A stretch of 19,807 bases of DNA from positions 1 through 19,807 of the forward strand of contig JBKQLZ010000136.1 of NCBI GenBank assembly GCA_052146895.1, given 5' to 3'. Both the position numbers and the translations under genes were made by a program. The notes under the pieces are model-generated. The model had not been told where the DNA came from. It saw nothing but the letters and a program-made list of their open reading frames with translations, and searched no databases. The DNA is from Palsa-601 sp052146895 (GTDB taxonomy: Bacteria > Actinomycetota > Acidimicrobiia > Acidimicrobiales > Bog-793). Positions 6,365 through 14,433 of this stretch are shown one piece after another. Numbering within the stretch: the stretch's first letter is position 1; each line of letters opens with the position of its first letter.

Positions 6365-7570
6365 TCAGGCCGCGAGCACCAAGCGGTCACCCATGAGATC
6401 GAGGAAGTTGCCCGACCAGAACGACTCGCACGCTTTAGCGTCGGTATGCGCCAGAGAGGCCTCGAAGCGCTCGATCGGCCGCCGGCCGCCTTCCACGTGC
6501 GGGTAGTCAGACGAGAACATGCATACTCGCGGGCCCGCCTGCTCGATGATCCAGCCCACGTCGTCCGTTGGGTACGGCGTGAATCGGATCTGGCGCTCGA
6601 CGTACTCGCTCGGGCGCATCGAGAGCGCCCGCAGCCTCTCCTCGTGACGCGCGAATGCCTCGAATGCAGACTCCATCTGGCGCATCCACGACGGCACCCA
6701 GATAGCCCCTTGCTCGATGACACCGAACTTCAGCCGCGGGAATCGCTCGAGGACTCCGTCGAAGATCATCGTCGCGAGGGTCTGGGCTGGCGGGCCCGGG
6801 ATGCCCATGTAGTCGACGGAGCGGAAATTCTCCTCGCCACCGTGAAAATCGGGTGGGATCGGCAAGCCGTTGTTGAAGTAGTTCTTGTCGATCAGATCGC
6901 CCGTCCCTCCGACGTGGAAGACGATCGGGATGGCCGCCTCTTCCGCAAGCGCCCATACCGGGTCGAGCCCTATGTGGCTGGGTGAGTGCGTTGCCGGGCA
7001 ACCTGAGGCGACGAGAAGCGCTCCTGCCCCCATAGCAAGGCTCTCCTCAACCATCTCGCGCGCCCGGTCGAAGTCGGCGAGCGGCACGTAGCAAGCGGGC
7101 AGCAGCCGCGGGTCGACGGAGCAGAACTCGACCATGCCCCGGTTGTGGGCGCGAGCCGCCCCGTAGGCAAGGTCGGGGTCCCCGCGGTGCTCGAAGTCGC
7201 GCAGCCGCCGGTTGTGGAAGGTGTTGAAGACGAGCTGGCTCGAGAACCCGAGCATGTCGAGCGCCCGTGGCCGGTCCTCGGCGAGAAACGACCCCGTTGC
7301 GGCGAAGTTCTTGCGCTGCATGATCTGGCTCTGCTCGTCGGACGTGTACTCGGCCGAGCGATGGCGCTCGGCAAGCTTGTCGAAGGCCACGCGGAGATCT
7401 TGCTGCTGCTCGGCCGGATCGCCGGTCTGGCGGAGCTCGTTGCCACCGGGATAGCGAAGCGGCTCCAACCGGTCACGCAGCTCAGGATCGGCATGATCTA
7501 TGAGCCAAGTCGGTGTTTCCATGATGTGAGCGTCCGCATCATGGACGAGACGTCCCTCGTTGTACGGCAT
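6365..7570 (-). CDS. amidohydrolase family protein (amidohydrolase-2, TIM barrel)
   Basis: A protein of about 401 residues of the amidohydrolase-2 type, a metal-dependent TIM-barrel family that includes decarboxylases and hydrolases of aromatic acids. The N-terminal metal motif DADAHIME is at about residues 11-18. PIVFHVGG holds a central His, and the C-terminal FSSDYPHVEGG (about 357-367) carries the conserved Asp of the barrel. The substrate cannot be read from sequence. The ATG at 7570 precedes the conserved region directly; a TTG ten codons further upstream would reach almost to the divergent gene. It is divergent from the SAM-hydrolase-like gene with 31 bp between start codons, and convergent with lepB with a 36-base gap in which no clear terminator is seen. 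Confidence 0.9.
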   Translation of the reverse strand: MPYNEGRLVHDADAHIMETPTWLIDHADPELRDRLEPLRYPGGNELRQTGDPAEQQQDLRVAFDKLAERHRSAEYTSDEQSQIMQRKNFAATGSFLAEDRPRALDMLGFSSQLVFNTFHNRRLRDFEHRGDPDLAYGAARAHNRGMVEFCSVDPRLLPACYVPLADFDRAREMVEESLAMGAGALLVASGCPATHSPSHIGLDPVWALAEEAAIPIVFHVGGTGDLIDKNYFNNGLPIPPDFHGGEENFRSVDYMGIPGPPAQTLATMIFDGVLERFPRLKFGVIEQGAIWVPSWMRQMESAFEAFARHEERLRALSMRPSEYVERQIRFTPYPTDDVGWIIEQAGPRVCMFSSDYPHVEGGRRPIERFEASLAHTDAKACESFWSGNFLDLMGDRLVLAA

Positions 7571-7601
7571 GGGATCGACGCTACTCCCGGGCGCGGCCAA
7601 G

Positions 7602-8432
7602 ATGTCGAGCGTGACGCCTCGATACGACCTCGTTACGTTCGTGACCGACTACGGCACGCGCGGTGGCTTCGTCGGCGCGTTGCACGCCGTCGTGGACTCG
7701 ATCACCGGTCCGGTCTCCCCAGTGAGGATCATCGATCTCGACCACTCGATCCCGCCCCAGGACGTCCTCCTCGGGGCGCTTCGGATGGAGCGGTCGATGC
7801 GCCTGGTGAGGCCGGGGGTCCACGTCGCCGTCGTCGACCCGGGAGTGGGTAGCGCTCGCAGAGGAGTCGTGATCGAAGCCGGCGGGCGGGCTTTCGTCGG
7901 ACCTGACAACGGGTTGCTGATGTTTGCCGTCGATGCCGTTGGCGGCGTGGAGCGGGCCGTCGTGATCGAGCACCACGTGCTCGCCCAGCACTCGAGGACC
8001 TTCGACGGCAGGGACGTCTTCGCTCCGGTCGCAGGCCACCTCGCATGTGGAGTGGACCTCGCCGATATTGGTCCCGCGGTGGAAGCGACCGGACTGGTGC
8101 GGTTGGAACGGCCCGTCGGTCGCGATCTAGGCGAGGGTGCGTTCGAGCTCGTCGTGGTGCAGGTCGACACGTTCGGCAACGTCCAGTTCGGGGCAGAGGG
8201 CTCTCTGATCGAGCGCCTCGGTGACAGGGCGCGCCTTCGCCGAACCGGCGGCGGAGACGTCGTCCTCGCACCAACCGCGGGGACCTTCGCCGACGTTCCG
8301 ATCGGCTCTCCCGTGCTGCTCGTTGACAGCGACGGATGCCTCGCACTCTCGGTCAACCAGGCAAGGGCCGACGAGTTGCTCGGGGTGAGCGCTGGCGACA
8401 GCGTCGTGTGTACCGGCTCTCCCGAATCGTGA
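7602..8432 (+). CDS. SAM hydroxide adenosyltransferase-family protein (SAM hydrolase, former DUF62)
   Basis: A protein of about 276 residues of the fluorinase/chlorinase superfamily, whose common members hydrolyse S-adenosylmethionine to adenosine and methionine. Motifs are FVTDYGT (about 13-19), VVDPGVGSARR (about 77-87, with D79 and R86 spaced like the Asp-Arg of the family's catalytic triad), VGPDNGLL (99-106) and VDTFGNVQF (188-196). The third triad residue is normally the His of TFHGRD; here it reads TFDGRD, with Asp at about 135. No fluorinase-specific loop is evident. The ATG at 7602 was chosen; a GTG three codons later is possible. No Shine-Dalgarno is seen. It is divergent from the amidohydrolase and 50 bases ahead of the DUF3039 gene. 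Confidence 0.9.
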   Translation: MSSVTPRYDLVTFVTDYGTRGGFVGALHAVVDSITGPVSPVRIIDLDHSIPPQDVLLGALRMERSMRLVRPGVHVAVVDPGVGSARRGVVIEAGGRAFVGPDNGLLMFAVDAVGGVERAVVIEHHVLAQHSRTFDGRDVFAPVAGHLACGVDLADIGPAVEATGLVRLERPVGRDLGEGAFELVVVQVDTFGNVQFGAEGSLIERLGDRARLRRTGGGDVVLAPTAGTFADVPIGSPVLLVDSDGCLALSVNQARADELLGVSAGDSVVCTGSPES

Positions 8433-8482
8433 TGGCACCGGCAGAGGACCTACAGTCAGAGCTCACAGGAGGAGAGTGAGCG

Positions 8483-8782
8483 ATGTCGATTACGGGCCCA
8501 GTCACCAAGACGATCGAGAGGTCCGACACCTCGCACGTCACGGCGGAAGGTGAAGGTGACCACGAGCGGATGGCTCACATCGTGCTCGAGGGATTCCGCC
8601 CGAGCGAAGAGGAGTTCGTCTCCGCCGGCCCGAGCGTCGCCGAGGGCATCATCAACGGCACGCCGGTGCAGGCGCTGTGCGGCAAGACCTGGATACCCAA
8701 CCGAGACCCGAAGAAGTACCCGCTCTGCCCGACTTGCAAGGAGATCGCCCAGCAGATGGGCTGGGCCGTCCCGGGCGGCTGA
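8483..8782 (+). CDS. DUF3039 domain-containing protein
   Basis: A 99-residue protein matching the actinobacterial DUF3039 family of unknown function. The conserved core is at about residues 58-87. Cys66 lies in PVQALCGKTW, and Cys82 and Cys85 form a CPTC knuckle; with H32 in AHIVLEGF they could form a small zinc site. There is no signal peptide or membrane segment. The start is clear: AGGAGGAG at 8467-8474 lies eight bases before the ATG. A TACAGT sequence at 8452-8457 could be a -10, but no -35 is obvious. It lies downstream of the SAM-hydrolase-like gene and ends ten bases from the convergent VOC gene. Confidence 0.88.
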   Translation: MSITGPVTKTIERSDTSHVTAEGEGDHERMAHIVLEGFRPSEEEFVSAGPSVAEGIINGTPVQALCGKTWIPNRDPKKYPLCPTCKEIAQQMGWAVPGG

Positions 8783-8792
8783 CCCGGGAACC

Positions 8793-9386
8793 TCAGGCGC
8801 CGGCGATGCCGAGGTCCCGCGTGATCTCGTCCACTAGGTGGGTGGAGACGGTGTGGTCGAGCTCGCCGGTCTCGCGCAGCTCCACGACCGCAGGCACAGG
8901 ATCGCGATCGGCGAAGAGGCGCTCGTCGCCGTAATCGACCGGCCTGCCCGTGGGGTCGAGTGTCCACCACGATGCCTCGAGAGCGAGCCCGTTGTTGTCC
9001 ATGAAGTAGATCGACCGCAAGAAACCGTGGTCGATCACATCTGTCACCTCGCACCCGTGGGACTTGAGCCGGTCGCGCAGGCGGTGAAGAGAGTCCTCGT
9101 CGGGCAGGTGCATCGAGAGGTGGTCGAACTGGGCGGCCCGCTCGTACGGCACGCCGGCCGGCTTGGCGAAGGCGTCGATGTGCTGACCGTGGTACTCGAA
9201 GAACGCGACCGTGTTGCCGGGCGCGATCTCGAAGAAGTAGTGGCGGAACGCTGGCGTTGCCAGCGTCGTCACAAGCCGAGCATCCAACACTCCATGCCAG
9301 AAACGGACCGTCGCATCCATGTCCGACGTCACCAACGCAAGGTGGTGCACTCCCCGCCAATGCACTGTTTCAGGATCAGCAGCCAT
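8793..9386 (-). CDS. VOC family protein (glyoxalase/extradiol dioxygenase-like)
   Basis: A 197-residue vicinal-oxygen-chelate protein with two beta-alpha-beta-beta-beta modules. Probable metal ligands are H15 (GVHHLALVTSD), E64 (FFEYHG), H89 (FDHLSMHL) and E137 (LALEASWW). This is the H/E/H/E arrangement of glyoxalase-like enzymes. YFMDNNGLALEAS is the typical second-module ending. The substrate is unknown. The ATG at 9386 was chosen because the conserved fold starts within the next 15 residues; the frame is open for 69 more codons upstream, but these lie over pxpA. There is no Shine-Dalgarno, and a TAATCT sequence seven bases upstream (9399-9394, minus) fits a leaderless transcript. It is divergent from pxpA and convergent with DUF3039. 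Confidence 0.9.
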   Translation of the reverse strand: MAADPETVHWRGVHHLALVTSDMDATVRFWHGVLDARLVTTLATPAFRHYFFEIAPGNTVAFFEYHGQHIDAFAKPAGVPYERAAQFDHLSMHLPDEDSLHRLRDRLKSHGCEVTDVIDHGFLRSIYFMDNNGLALEASWWTLDPTGRPVDYGDERLFADRDPVPAVVELRETGELDHTVSTHLVDEITRDLGIAGA

Positions 9387-9432
9387 GTGCCAGAGATTAC
9401 GCCGGTGGCAAGCGCGGTGCGGCCGCGGCAAC

Positions 9433-10104
9433 ATGTCACCGATGGTCGATCTGAATGCGGACCTCGGTGAGATGCCAGGCGATCTGGCGCTCATGGAGGT
9501 CGTGACGAGTGCGAGCATCGCCTGCGGAGGACACGCAGGTGACGACGCCACGATGTCGGCCGCGGTCGAGGCAGCCGCAGCGCATGGCGTCACGGTCGGC
9601 GCTCATCCCTCCTACCCCGATCGGGACAACTTCGGGCGCTCCGAGCGCTCAGACCCGCCCGAGGTCGTCGCGGCGCAGGTAGCCGCGCAAGTGGAGCGAC
9701 TCTGCGAGATGACGGCGGTGAACTACGTGAAGCTCCATGGCGCCTTGTACCACCGGGCGAATCGCGACGCCGAGACCGCCGACGCGATCCTCGATCTCCT
9801 GCCGGTCCGGCACGTATTGGCGCAGCCTGGCCAGCTGCTCGACCGGGCGCGGGCGCGGGGTTGGGGCGCCTCTGAGGAGGGCTTCTGCGACAGGGCGTAC
9901 CGGGCGGACGGGACGCTCCTCGACCGGAGCGAGCCGGGGGCCGTGCTGACCGACGACGATGACGTCGTGCGCCAAGCCGTGCGGCTCGCCTCGGTGTTCA
10001 GGTCGCTCTGCGTGCACGGGGACACCCCTTCGGCGGTCCGCCTCGCGAAGCGGGTGCGCGATGCCCTACTGCGCGAGGGGCTCGTGCTCCGGCCGTTCGC
10101 GTGA
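9433..10104 (+). CDS. pxpA: 5-oxoprolinase subunit A (LamB/YcsF family)
   Basis: A 223-residue LamB/YcsF protein. In E. coli PxpA works with PxpB and PxpC to open 5-oxoproline to glutamate with ATP. Motifs are VDLNADLGE (residues 5-13), SIACGGHAGDD (family form ACGFHAGD), VGAHPSYPDRDNFGR and YVKLHGALYH. It is somewhat shorter than the E. coli protein (244). The ATG at 9433 is chosen; an ATG three codons later (9442) is equally close to the conserved start. No Shine-Dalgarno is visible. Its partners, fused as pxpB-pxpC, lie about 4.3 kb away at 14434-15954. The 3' end overlaps the convergent CYTH-CHAD gene by 39 bases (10066-10104). Confidence 0.9.
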   Translation: MSPMVDLNADLGEMPGDLALMEVVTSASIACGGHAGDDATMSAAVEAAAAHGVTVGAHPSYPDRDNFGRSERSDPPEVVAAQVAAQVERLCEMTAVNYVKLHGALYHRANRDAETADAILDLLPVRHVLAQPGQLLDRARARGWGASEEGFCDRAYRADGTLLDRSEPGAVLTDDDDVVRQAVRLASVFRSLCVHGDTPSAVRLAKRVRDALLREGLVLRPFA

Positions 10105-12036
10105 GGCCGGTCCTTCCTGGGAGGCACGGGCAGCGCCGTTGAGCGATTCGACGATGGGCCGGGGCCGGGCGGGCCGCGGGGCGCGTGCCGCGACAGCGGG
10201 GGCCGGAGCCGTGGTCTTCCGCACCCGGGCCGCCAGTTTGGCAGCGAGCGTGCTCGCTATTGCATGCGCGACGCGGTCGGCGCCGTCGGCCTTGGCCGTC
10301 TCGAGCACGTCGGATGCGTGTTGCCACTGCGTTCCACGGAGGTTGTCCGCCGGGGCTTTCAGTGCCTGCAGCCGCTGGGCGGACTCTTCCCGGCAGCGCT
10401 GGGCTGCCATCCCCATGGCGAACACCGTCGAGGTCGAGAGAGCTTCGCCTTCGCTCGTGACAGCGATGCCGCGCAATCTCTCGTAAGCGACCTCGGCGTC
10501 CTGGATCAGGCCGAGATCCCCCTGCAGGAGGGCCACCTTCTTGCCGAAGCGCTTGACCTCGTTCCCGTAGAGGCCCTGAGTGAACTCAATCGCGTAGCGC
10601 AGCCTCTTGCAGCGGATTCGAAGGCGGTGGAAGTCGGTGAGGATGCCTGAGCTCTGGGCCCGTTTCGCCGCCTTGACAGCAGCCCGGTGGCGCTCTCCGA
10701 TCAGGTCCGGCAGGGCGACAACCGCGAGGGTGCTCCCCTCCGGTGATCGTTTGAGGGGACCCTGCTCGAGCATCGCCTGGAGACTCGCCACGAGGCGCTC
10801 GTAGCGACGGGACTCGAGAGCTTCGAGAAGCCGGGCGCGTGCCTCGTCCCGGTGGCGCGCGAGAAGGTCACCGAGGTCGTCGAGCGCCTGGCCGTGCTCC
10901 CCGGGGAGGTCCTCGCACCATTGGTCGAGGTTGCCGAGCTGAACGTCAAGGTCTCGCACGGCTCCGAGCACCGCCGCCAGCCAGCCCAGTTCGGCTGAGA
11001 GCCGGTCCGCTCTGACAGGCAGGGCCTTCACGAACAACGCCAGCGCCGCACGCAGCCGGCGAGTTGACACGCGCATCTGGTGGAGGGCCTCCGGGTCCTC
11101 GCCGAGGCGGGTGCCTGGCTCGTGCCGGAGCATTGCCGCTGTGTCCCGGCGCATGACGGCGTACGCCAGCTCGCCGAGGGTCGAGTCGACCCCGATCGCA
11201 GGTGCGGCAGTGTCGGCGTGGCCGGGCAGAGTTACCCCCGCCGCCATCAGTCCGGCTTCGAATTTGGAGAGCGTGGCCGGCTGAAGGCCGCAGTCCCGCC
11301 TCAGCTGCTCGACGAAGGGCTGGAGCGAGTCGACCCACGACCCAAGTACCTCGACCTCGACCCGCTGAAGCCGCAATCTCTGCGGATCGCCCGTCAGGAT
11401 GATCGTCGTGTCGTCGAGGGCGACCTCGCCGATCGGCTCGTCGTGCACGACGAGCGAGTAGAGACGGCGGCGCGTCCTTACCTCGAGCACCTGGCGCAGA
11501 GGCCTCTCGCCTGACAAGGCTCGCACCCGCCTGCCGACCGAGCCCTCGGGGTCGAGCTCTTCGATCCCTGATCCCGGGAGTGACTCCGTCGCCTCCATCC
11601 GCTGCCGGAGCCCGTCGGCCGCGGGTGCCAGGTCCTTCATGGTCGCCTCGAGGACCCCGCCACGACGGCGCGTCCTGAGCACGTAGCCAGAGCGCGCGAT
11701 CCGCCAGTCCTCTGTGTCGAGGTAGGTGTCGACGAGGCGCTTGGCCGGGCGGGGGACGACCGTCAGGCCCGGGGGCAGCAGTGCCGAGCCGCTGCCGACG
11801 GCTTGAGTGCTCGCGGCCGCGTTGGCCGTCGAGGTGCCCGATGCGTTGGCCGTCGCGTCAACCGTGTCGCTCGCGTCTGAGAACCGGGCGTTGAACCAAC
11901 GCTCCACGGGGCGCAGATCGAGTGCGTCGAGCTGCCACTCGACCTCGACGTCCGTCGTCGAAACGTTGGCCGCGCCCATGGCTTCAACGCTACTAGTCGC
12001 CGTAGAGGTGCCCGCCAGGCTCCCTGCTTGAGCCAC
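10066..12036 (-). CDS. CYTH and CHAD domain-containing protein
   Basis: A protein of up to 656 residues with a CYTH domain (about 30-265) followed by a CHAD domain (about 285-560) and a Pro/Ala/Arg-rich tail. CYTH domains typically hydrolyse triphosphates; CHAD is a basic His-rich helical domain that binds polyphosphate. VDTYLDTEDWRIARSGYVLRTRRRGG is the CYTH core. LHQMRVSTRRLRA (about 319-330) and FHRLRIRCKRLRYAIEF are the two CHAD helices. The usual ExExK start of CYTH reads EVEWQ, so the Lys is Gln. An Ala/Ser/Thr-rich insert of about 37 residues (53-90) interrupts the CYTH domain. The GTG at 12036 has GGAAG six bases upstream; an ATG at 11979 is an alternative. It is divergent from a Nudix hydrolase. 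Confidence 0.9.
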   Translation of the reverse strand: MAQAGSLAGTSTATSSVEAMGAANVSTTDVEVEWQLDALDLRPVERWFNARFSDASDTVDATANASGTSTANAAASTQAVGSGSALLPPGLTVVPRPAKRLVDTYLDTEDWRIARSGYVLRTRRRGGVLEATMKDLAPAADGLRQRMEATESLPGSGIEELDPEGSVGRRVRALSGERPLRQVLEVRTRRRLYSLVVHDEPIGEVALDDTTIILTGDPQRLRLQRVEVEVLGSWVDSLQPFVEQLRRDCGLQPATLSKFEAGLMAAGVTLPGHADTAAPAIGVDSTLGELAYAVMRRDTAAMLRHEPGTRLGEDPEALHQMRVSTRRLRAALALFVKALPVRADRLSAELGWLAAVLGAVRDLDVQLGNLDQWCEDLPGEHGQALDDLGDLLARHRDEARARLLEALESRRYERLVASLQAMLEQGPLKRSPEGSTLAVVALPDLIGERHRAAVKAAKRAQSSGILTDFHRLRIRCKRLRYAIEFTQGLYGNEVKRFGKKVALLQGDLGLIQDAEVAYERLRGIAVTSEGEALSTSTVFAMGMAAQRCREESAQRLQALKAPADNLRGTQWQHASDVLETAKADGADRVAHAIASTLAAKLAARVRKTTAPAPAVAARAPRPARPRPIVESLNGAARASQEGPASRERPEHEPLAQ

Positions 12037-12083
12037 CGGTCACTTCCAACGCCGCGCCCGTTGCCGGGATAGGGTCAGCAGGC

Positions 12084-12524
12084 GTGAGCGAGAGCCGTCC
12101 CCCCGAGACCGTAGTCCGGGCAGCGGGCGGGATCGTGCTGCGGGCCTCGGCTACCGGCGGATGGGAGGCGGCGCTGATACACCGCCCTGAACAGGGTGAT
12201 TGGACGCTGCCGAAGGGCAAGCTCGAGCCGGGCGAGACCGCCGCAGAGTGCGCGCTCCGCGAGGTGAGAGAGGAGACCGGGTTGGAGTGCACGCTCGGTC
12301 GTTTCGTGGGGCAGGTCGAGTACAGGGACCGGCGTGGCCGCCCCAAGGTCGTCGAGTACTGGCTGATGCAGCCGCACGGAGGCGACTTCGCTCCCTCCGG
12401 TGAGGTCGACGAGCTGCGCTGGGTCGGTGTGAGCGATGCGTCAGCCCTGTTGAGCTATCCACACGATGCCGAGCTGCTCGCAGCCGCAGCGAACGGCGCC
12501 CAGCACCACCGGCAGAGGAGCTGA
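12084..12524 (+). CDS. Nudix hydrolase (MutT1-like N-terminal domain)
   Basis: A 146-residue Nudix enzyme. The complete Nudix box GX5EX7REVXEEXGL is present at about residues 46-68 (GKLEPGETAAECALREVREETGL), preceded by WTLPKGK. It hydrolyses a nucleoside diphosphate linked to another group; the exact substrate is not evident. The N-terminus VVRAAGGIVLRAS resembles the MutT1/diadenosine-polyphosphate branch. The GTG at 12084 follows AGGG about ten bases upstream. It shares a 47-base spacer with the divergent CYTH-CHAD gene. CHAD and Nudix proteins are often neighbours in actinobacteria, and a joint role in polyphosphate or nucleotide housekeeping is a reasonable inference. It converges on ilvD with a 31-base gap. 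Confidence 0.92.
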   Translation: MSESRPPETVVRAAGGIVLRASATGGWEAALIHRPEQGDWTLPKGKLEPGETAAECALREVREETGLECTLGRFVGQVEYRDRRGRPKVVEYWLMQPHGGDFAPSGEVDELRWVGVSDASALLSYPHDAELLAAAANGAQHHRQRS

Positions 12525-12555
12525 CTCAACCGGGCCTCCCACACCGGGATGGCTC

Positions 12556-14391
12556 TCAGTCGACGTGGCGAGCCGCTCCCCTATCGGCCGAGAGGGCCAT
12601 CGACGCGTAGGCGCGCAAAGCTGCCGAGACCTTGCGATCCCGCTTCATCGGGGCCCATCCGTCCTCGTCCCGCGCAGCGCGGCGGCGCGCCAGCTCGTCC
12701 TCAGGCACGTCGAGCGTGATCGAGCGCGTCGGGATGTCGATCGTGATCAGGTCGCCGTCCTCGACGAGGCCGATCGCCCCTCCGGCTGCAGCCTCGGGTG
12801 AGATGTGGCCGATGGAGAGACCGCTCGTCCCGCCGCTGAAGCGGCCGTCGGTGATGAGGGCGCACAGTGGTCCGAGCCCGCGCCCTTTCAGGTAGCTCGT
12901 CGGGTAGAGCATCTCCTGCATCCCCGGCCCACCCCGCGGCCCCTCGTAGCGGATCACGACGACCTCCCCGGCCTGCACGTCGCCGGCGAGGATGATGTCG
13001 ACCGCCTCCTCCTGGCTCTCGGCCACCCGAGCAGGACCTTGGAAGCTGAGCTGGTCAGCCGGCACGCCCGCCGTCTTCACGACGCAGCCGTCCACCGCCA
13101 GGTTGCCCTTCAGTACCGCAAGACCGCCGTCAGCGGAGTAAGCGTGCTCGATCGAGCGAACACAGCCTTTCTCGGCGTCGACGTCGAGGCTGTCCCAGCG
13201 AGCGGTCGACGAGAACGGCTCGGTGGTGCGAATGCCGCCTGGTGCTGCGTGATAGAGCGCGAGCGCCCGCTCCGACGGCGCCGGGGAGCGGACGTCCCAC
13301 TCGGCTAGCCATGTCTCGAGCGACGCCGAGTGCACGCTCGAGACGGAGTGGTCGAGGAGGCCGCCGCGGTCGAGCTCTCCCATGATCGCCGGGATGCCGC
13401 CTGCGCGGTGCACATCTTCGAGGTGGTAGGAGGAGCTCGGCGCAACCTTGCACAGGCAGGGGACGCGCCGGCTCAGGTCGTCGATGTCCTCCAGGTCGAA
13501 GTCGACGCCGCCCTCGGTCGCAGCTGCCAGCAGGTGAAGGACCGTGTTTGTCGAGCCACCCATGGCGATGTCGACAGACATGGCGTTCGAGAAGGCCGCC
13601 CGCGAAGCGATCCGGCGCGGGAGCGCGCTCTCGTCGTCCTCCTTGTACCAGCGTCGGGCCAGCTCGACGACGGTGCGGCCTGCGTCGACGAAGAGCTCAC
13701 GCCGCAGGTCGCTCGTCGCGAGCGTGGTCCCGTTGCCCGGGAGGGCCAGGCCGAGCGCCTCGGTGAGGCAGTTCATCGAGTTGGCCGTGAACATCCCCGA
13801 GCACGAGCCGCACGTCGGGCACGCCGACTCCTCGATCGACGCAAGCTCCGAGTCCGAGACGGAAGTGTCGGCGGACGCCGTGATCGCAGAGATCAGGTCG
13901 AGGGAGACCCGGGCCTTCCCGTCCTTCACGATCGTCTTGCCGGCTTCCATGGCGCCGCCGCTCACGAAGACGGTCGGGATGTTGAGCCGCATCGCAGCGA
14001 TCAACATCCCAGGAGTGATCTTGTCGCAGTTGCTGATGCACACCAGCGCGTCCGCTTGATGGGCCTCGACCATGAACTCGACGGCGTCGGCAATCAGCTC
14101 ACGGCTCGGCAGCGAGTAGAGCATCCCGCCGTGCCCCATGGCGATGCCGTCGTCGATTGCGATCGTGTTGAACTCACGACCCACGCCGCCGGCCTCGGCA
14201 ATCCCGTCGGCCACAACCCTGCCGAGGTCACGAAGGTGCACGTGGCCCGGGACGAATTGGGTGAAACTGTTGGCAATCGCGACGATCGGCTTGCCGAAGT
14301 CGGAGTCGGTCATTCCAGTCGCTCGCCACAGGGCGCGGGCACCCGCGGCCTGGCGTCCCTCAGTGGTGACGCGAGAACGTAGCTGGGGCAT
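12556..14391 (-). CDS. ilvD: dihydroxy-acid dehydratase
   Basis: A 611-residue enzyme of branched-chain amino acid synthesis that converts 2,3-dihydroxy-isovalerate and its homologue into the 2-keto acids. The sequence follows the E. coli form closely: NSFTQFVPGHVHLRDLG near residue 41, IDDGIAMGHGGMLYSLPSRELIADAVE, SNCDKITPGM (C122, with the conserved Lys at 124), ACPTCGSCSGMFTANSMNCL (C191, C194 and C197) and DGRFSGGTSGLSIGH near the C-terminus. The N-terminal Cys ligand of the plant/mycobacterial [2Fe-2S] class is absent at NSFTQ, so the iron-sulfur cluster is probably of the E. coli type. The ATG at 14391 has AGAGGAG about six bases upstream. No other ilv gene is nearby. The start codon is 42 bases from that of the divergent pxpB-pxpC gene. 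Confidence 0.96.
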   Translation of the reverse strand: MPQLRSRVTTEGRQAAGARALWRATGMTDSDFGKPIVAIANSFTQFVPGHVHLRDLGRVVADGIAEAGGVGREFNTIAIDDGIAMGHGGMLYSLPSRELIADAVEFMVEAHQADALVCISNCDKITPGMLIAAMRLNIPTVFVSGGAMEAGKTIVKDGKARVSLDLISAITASADTSVSDSELASIEESACPTCGSCSGMFTANSMNCLTEALGLALPGNGTTLATSDLRRELFVDAGRTVVELARRWYKEDDESALPRRIASRAAFSNAMSVDIAMGGSTNTVLHLLAAATEGGVDFDLEDIDDLSRRVPCLCKVAPSSSYHLEDVHRAGGIPAIMGELDRGGLLDHSVSSVHSASLETWLAEWDVRSPAPSERALALYHAAPGGIRTTEPFSSTARWDSLDVDAEKGCVRSIEHAYSADGGLAVLKGNLAVDGCVVKTAGVPADQLSFQGPARVAESQEEAVDIILAGDVQAGEVVVIRYEGPRGGPGMQEMLYPTSYLKGRGLGPLCALITDGRFSGGTSGLSIGHISPEAAAGGAIGLVEDGDLITIDIPTRSITLDVPEDELARRRAARDEDGWAPMKRDRKVSAALRAYASMALSADRGAARHVD

Positions 14392-14433
14392 GGTTGCTCC
14401 TCTGCTTTTGGTGCTGGTCGGAGGAGTTTAGTG

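Noticed and set aside
8575..9360. Open frame of 261 codons on the minus strand
   Set aside because: It overlaps the VOC gene in another frame and the DUF3039 gene in antisense; both of these have clear family motifs.
13330..14382. Long open frame (350 codons) on the plus strand
   Set aside because: It is antisense to ilvD, which matches its family over the full length; the frame is a by-product of GC-rich third positions.
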